64,000 nt of DNA from Dolichospermum planctonicum (GTDB lineage: Bacteria; Cyanobacteriota; Cyanobacteriia; Cyanobacteriales; Nostocaceae): assembly GCF_005402965.1 (NCBI RefSeq), contig NZ_BJCF01000001.1, positions 1-64,000 on the forward strand. Direction: 5' to 3'. The notes under the pieces are model-generated. The model saw nothing but the letters and a program-made list of their open reading frames with translations, did no database searches and had not been told where the DNA came from. Below, in pieces: positions 61,017-64,000 of this stretch. A program made the translations under genes and the position numbers. The number at the start of each line of letters is the position of its first letter. Position 1 is the stretch's first letter.

Positions 61017-62168
61017 ATGGTTAACAAAATTCGCCGAGTTTCCAAGATGATCAATAAGTCACACGATAAGGAGTTTTTTCACCAAGCAGGAACTCCACCA
61101 GGAACAATCATTGTTGATGAAAATGCTGAACAACCCATTATTTTTTTAATTGACTATAACCAAACTGATCTGATTCGCAAACAAATAAGTTATCCAGAAG
61201 AGTGTCTTAACTATTTGGATACAGAATCCGTTTCTTGGGTGGATGTTCAAGGTTTAGGGAATAAAGATATTTTACACCGTTTAGGTCAATCTTTTGATTT
61301 ACATCCTCTGGTTTTAGAAGATATTGTGAACATGATAGAACGTCCAAAAATTGAGGATTATGAAGATCAATTAGTGATTATTGCCCACATGGTTGTACCT
61401 AATAACAATAATGGCAGTTTTTATAGTGAACAAGTAAGTTTAGTTTTAGGGAAATATTATGTATTAACAGTGCAGGAAGAACCTGAACATGATTGTTTTG
61501 ATGGAGTGAGGATGAGAATTGATAAAGGTAAAGGGATCATTCGTAGACAAGGTAGCGATTATTTAGCTTATTCTTTATTAGATGCCATTATTGATGGATT
61601 TTTCCCGGTTTTAGAACTTTATGGTGAACGCATTGATGAGTTAGAGGAAGAAGTAATAGTTAATCCTAATCAAAAAACATTGCAAAAAATATATCAAGTT
61701 AGGCGGGAATTATTACAGCTTCGCCGCGCAATTTGGCCTCAAAGAGACGCAATTAATTCTTTAATTAGAGACGGTAGTGAATTAATTAGTGATGATGTGA
61801 GAATTTATCTGCGAGACTGTTATGATCATGCAGTCCAAGTTATGGATATAGTGGAAACTTATCGGGAATTAGTAGCTGGATTAATGGATGTCTATTTATC
61901 AGCAATTAGTAATAAAATGAATGAAATTATGAAACTACTAACGGTGGTTTCTTCGATTTTTATTCCCTTGACTTTTATTGCAGGGGTATATGGGATGAAT
62001 TTTAATACCGAAAAATCTCCCCACAATATGCCTGAATTAAATTGGTATTGGGGCTACCCCCTGTGTTTGGGAGCAATGGCGTTAGTTGCGATAAGTTTAC
62101 TATACTTTTTTTGGCGCCGGGGTTGGTTGACTAATTCCGTTAATTTCCAAAAAGACTTTCACCGCTAG
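61017..62168 (+). CDS. corA: Magnesium/cobalt transporter CorA
   Basis: A 383-residue protein with a large acidic cytoplasmic domain, a long stalk helix (LQKIYQVRRELLQLRRAIWP) and two C-terminal membrane helices. The first of these ends with the signature YGMNF (GVYGMNFNTEKS). CorA pentamers carry Mg2+ and possibly Co2+ into the cell. Length is normal, and the start is ATG 61017 with a basic leader (MVNKIRRVSKM). It is transcribed away from the SDR gene. Confidence 0.95.
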   Translation: MVNKIRRVSKMINKSHDKEFFHQAGTPPGTIIVDENAEQPIIFLIDYNQTDLIRKQISYPEECLNYLDTESVSWVDVQGLGNKDILHRLGQSFDLHPLVLEDIVNMIERPKIEDYEDQLVIIAHMVVPNNNNGSFYSEQVSLVLGKYYVLTVQEEPEHDCFDGVRMRIDKGKGIIRRQGSDYLAYSLLDAIIDGFFPVLELYGERIDELEEEVIVNPNQKTLQKIYQVRRELLQLRRAIWPQRDAINSLIRDGSELISDDVRIYLRDCYDHAVQVMDIVETYRELVAGLMDVYLSAISNKMNEIMKLLTVVSSIFIPLTFIAGVYGMNFNTEKSPHNMPELNWYWGYPLCLGAMALVAISLLYFFWRRGWLTNSVNFQKDFHR

Positions 62169-62239
62169 ATTTGATAAAAATCCATAAAACTTAATAAAAT
62201 AGAGACGTTTTAGGGAACATCTCTAAGTAGTGAATGGAA

Positions 62240-62356
62240 TTAAATAACGGGTGCGGCTGTAAATATGAACCACAACAACAAAGCTAACATCAAGACACCG
62301 ATTTTAACCAGCAGGTATGTATAAGCATGAGGGATAAGAAAATCTTGGGTCGTCAT
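62240..62356 (-). CDS. 38-residue single-membrane-helix small protein
   Basis: A small frame: ATG 62354-62356 is preceded by GAGGTGGAG, an excellent ribosome site, and it ends at TAA 62240-62242. The protein starts MTTQDFLIPHAYTYLLVKIG, continues with VLMLALLLWFIFTAA, and ends PVI. One hydrophobic helix follows a short polar N-terminus, the shape of small photosynthetic or NDH-1 complex subunits. I do not recognise it. It is the only gene in the 62169-62603 gap. The gap also has a GGGCTAGAAGCCC stem near 62550. Confidence 0.65.
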   Translation of the reverse strand: MTTQDFLIPHAYTYLLVKIGVLMLALLLWFIFTAAPVI

Positions 62357-62603
62357 ACTCCACCTCTACTTACTAGCGGTTAACTAGTTATTTATTAAAT
62401 CTATTTTCTTACACTCCCATTATTGCCTAAAAATGGGTGAGAAACAGACTTGAGTTATGTTTCGTTAATATTTCTTAGCTTTATTTTTGATTGTCCTATG
62501 GCTTGATTAGCGGGATCTTGGGGTCATATTTTCTGATTCTAGGCTAGAGCGGGCTAGAAGCCCACCCATCTTCATATTTAATTATGCCTACCTATTTATC
62601 TAT

Positions 62604-62960
62604 TTATGCGAATGGCACATCAATCAAAATGTTGCCCTCTTCGACGCGGAGGGGAAATACTGGCAGGGTTTTTTCTGGGGAAACCATTGAGAGTAATTTA
62701 CCCACTACGGGTGGAAATGGACACCAGGTTTTGACTTCACCGTTACCCAAGTCAAAAGCACTACGATGAAAAGGGCAAACTATCGCCCCATTTTCGATTT
62801 TCCCGTTTTTTAAGGACATTTTTAAGTGCGGGCAGGTATTATCTACAGCATAAAACTGATTTTCGTGATTTAAAAGTAGGATTTGGCGATCGCCTACTTT
62901 TACTACTTCTCGCGCACCAGTAGCCAGTGCATTAGCAGCTAAAACTTGAGTCCAAGCCAT
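62604..62960 (-). CDS. Rieske [2Fe-2S] ferredoxin-like protein
   Basis: A 118-residue soluble Rieske protein from ATG 62960 (MAWTQVLAANALATGAREVV), preceded by AGGAGA. The cluster ligands are CPHLKM (C-x-H) and CPFHRSAFD (C-x2-H), 16 residues apart, as expected. It resembles the NirD/BphF-type small Rieske proteins that pass electrons to oxygenases or reductases. No partner gene adjoins it. The longer frame to 63011 is not supported. Confidence 0.9.
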   Translation of the reverse strand: MAWTQVLAANALATGAREVVKVGDRQILLLNHENQFYAVDNTCPHLKMSLKNGKIENGAIVCPFHRSAFDLGNGEVKTWCPFPPVVGKLLSMVSPEKTLPVFPLRVEEGNILIDVPFA

Positions 62961-63043
62961 GATCTTCTCCTGATTTTGTGATTTTATAAACCCCTTCTTA
63001 GTTTCTCGCAATTTTGCTCGGTGCGATCGCCAATCTTGATAAT

Positions 63044-64000
63044 TTAGATTTCCACAAACTCGATAGTTTCTACAAAGTCCAAAATAGTTTTCTTAATTTT
63101 CTCAGCTTCTTCCTTCACCGAACCGAGCGTTTCACTATTTAAAAAGCTGCGTTGGCTACTAACTACATACAAACATTCACTATTGACAAAGGACAATAAT
63201 CCTCTATAGGCATCTAATCTTATGCCATGACCGTTAGTTTCCTGTTGAGAAATAGTTGAACCTTTGGGGATATTTACTAATACATAGTAATATCTTTTTA
63301 AAGGATCTTGCCAATATTCTCTATGCTTAACTTCAGCATCTGGTACATTAGAAATAATCGTCTCGGGCAGATATTCATTAACAATAATTTCATGAAGATA
63401 GGTTTCATGTCCTTGAGTTCTGATCTCCTTAATCTGTTCTAGAGACAGAGGATAATAATCAATTCTCAATAAAGTTCCCATATCATCCGAAAAACTCACC
63501 ATTCCTTCTTCTGTTTGAATTTTTCCTCCCTGTTCAAAATCCAGAGGAATAGGAACTGTAAAATTTCCCAAAGGTGACTGATAAAATTGTTCACCAGATT
63601 CATTGAATATTATTGATTCAAATTCTTCATCATATTCTTCCTCATCTCCTGTTTGAACTGCGGCAATTACCTCTTGAATAATTTCTTCTGCTTCTTCATC
63701 TTCCAATTCTAAAGCTATTTGTAGTTGTTTAAGATAAGTTTTTTTATCAGCAGGAATCATCAAATCTTCAGCATCTAAAAGCATAATCACCCCAGCCGCA
63801 AAACCATCTAATACTACCTCCTCAGAAATAGCAGCATTAGCAGCATTAAATAAAGATCCTAATCCAGCATCTTCGGCTAGTTCTATCAGTGTATCCACGG
63901 TTTCTAACATTTGTTCTTCTGAGTATTCATCAAAAATCTCAAATTCCCAGAGAATATCAGCTATAATTTCCCCATTTATATCTTCAATGCCTAAATCAAC
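63044..64000 (-). CDS. Acidic protein of unknown function, 5' part beyond the window
   Basis: The frame is open past 63910 to the right edge: 30 more codons, starting VDLGIEDINGEIIADILWEF, precede the first visible ATG. The protein is therefore longer than the 288-residue frame that starts there. The N-terminal half is very acidic and helical (LEDEEAEEIIQEVIAAVQTG). A C-terminal globular part follows (SPLGNFTVPIPLDFEQGGKI, RLDAYRGLLSFVNSECLYVV). I do not recognise a family. No membrane segment is seen in the visible part. Confidence 0.6.
   Translation of the reverse strand, partial: VDLGIEDINGEIIADILWEFEIFDEYSEEQMLETVDTLIELAEDAGLGSLFNAANAAISEEVVLDGFAAGVIMLLDAEDLMIPADKKTYLKQLQIALELEDEEAEEIIQEVIAAVQTGDEEEYDEEFESIIFNESGEQFYQSPLGNFTVPIPLDFEQGGKIQTEEGMVSFSDDMGTLLRIDYYPLSLEQIKEIRTQGHETYLHEIIVNEYLPETIISNVPDAEVKHREYWQDPLKRYYYVLVNIPKGSTISQQETNGHGIRLDAYRGLLSFVNSECLYVVSSQRSFLNSETLGSVKEEAEKIKKTILDFVETIEFVEI

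Overview
The window is chromosomal DNA from a cyanobacterium, most likely a filamentous Nostocales species of the Anabaena/Dolichospermum/Nostoc type. The evidence is the AT-rich composition, frequent HIP1 octamers (GCGATCGC), short tandem heptamer repeats, and lineage-typical genes: IctB, an Rre1/Ycf29-type regulator, a UbiA prenyltransferase of plastoquinone type, an MlaE/Ycf63-type permease and a PIN/TRAM membrane protein. A tRNA-Arg without an encoded CCA end also fits.

Region 1 (1-25 kb) is mostly stable chromosome. It opens with the 3' part of an adenine-specific DNA methyltransferase. It then carries a secreted small protein, a zinc ribbon/Ser-Thr kinase/WD40 protein, ictB, smpB, a LuxR-type response regulator, three tandem secreted leucine-rich-repeat paralogues, a K+ channel, dcd, a CobO-like protein with a lost P-loop, rph, mlaE, hemW, a PIN/TRAM protein, a VapBC-like pair whose toxin has a nonsense mutation, a VanY-type peptidase, an AEC transporter, a phosphoribosyltransferase, a sugar symporter and argS. 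A 31-unit array of two interleaved heptamers lies between mlaE and hemW.

Region 2 (25-31 kb) contains a dead MntA-HepT toxin-antitoxin operon. An IscB/HEARO (omega RNA) element has inserted into mntA, and its IscB has lost most of the HNH nuclease domain while keeping all visible RuvC residues. ubiA, ppx and a DUF433/PIN-like toxin-antitoxin pair follow.

Region 3 (31-47.3 kb) is an accessory island. It starts with a large CyRepA1-like plasmid replication protein whose last codons lie in a dispersed repeat. Next is an IS630-type element that removes the 5' end of a giant RHS/YD-repeat toxin gene. Then come about eight toxin-antitoxin modules, all on the + strand, several of them broken. Every gap between modules contains 29-34 bp hairpin repeats that look like HIP1 sites split by an insert.

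Region 4 (47.3-64 kb) returns to mixed chromosome: a TPR protein, pyrE, tRNA-Arg, gamma-glutamyltransferase, an AAA ATPase plus DUF4276 pair that may be a defence system, a nucleoside transporter, an RTX/HAF-repeat protein, an isochorismatase-family hydrolase with a cupin, remnants of GNAT-toxin and HigA genes, an NAD-binding reductase, corA, an unlisted 38-residue membrane protein, a Rieske ferredoxin, and the 3' part of an unknown acidic protein running off the right edge.

The strongest leads for novelty are the HNH-deleted IscB, the split-HIP1 repeats of the toxin-antitoxin island, the AAA/DUF4276 pair, and the chromosomal replication gene next to the truncated RHS gene. All functional assignments come from reading protein motifs by eye; no database search was run.
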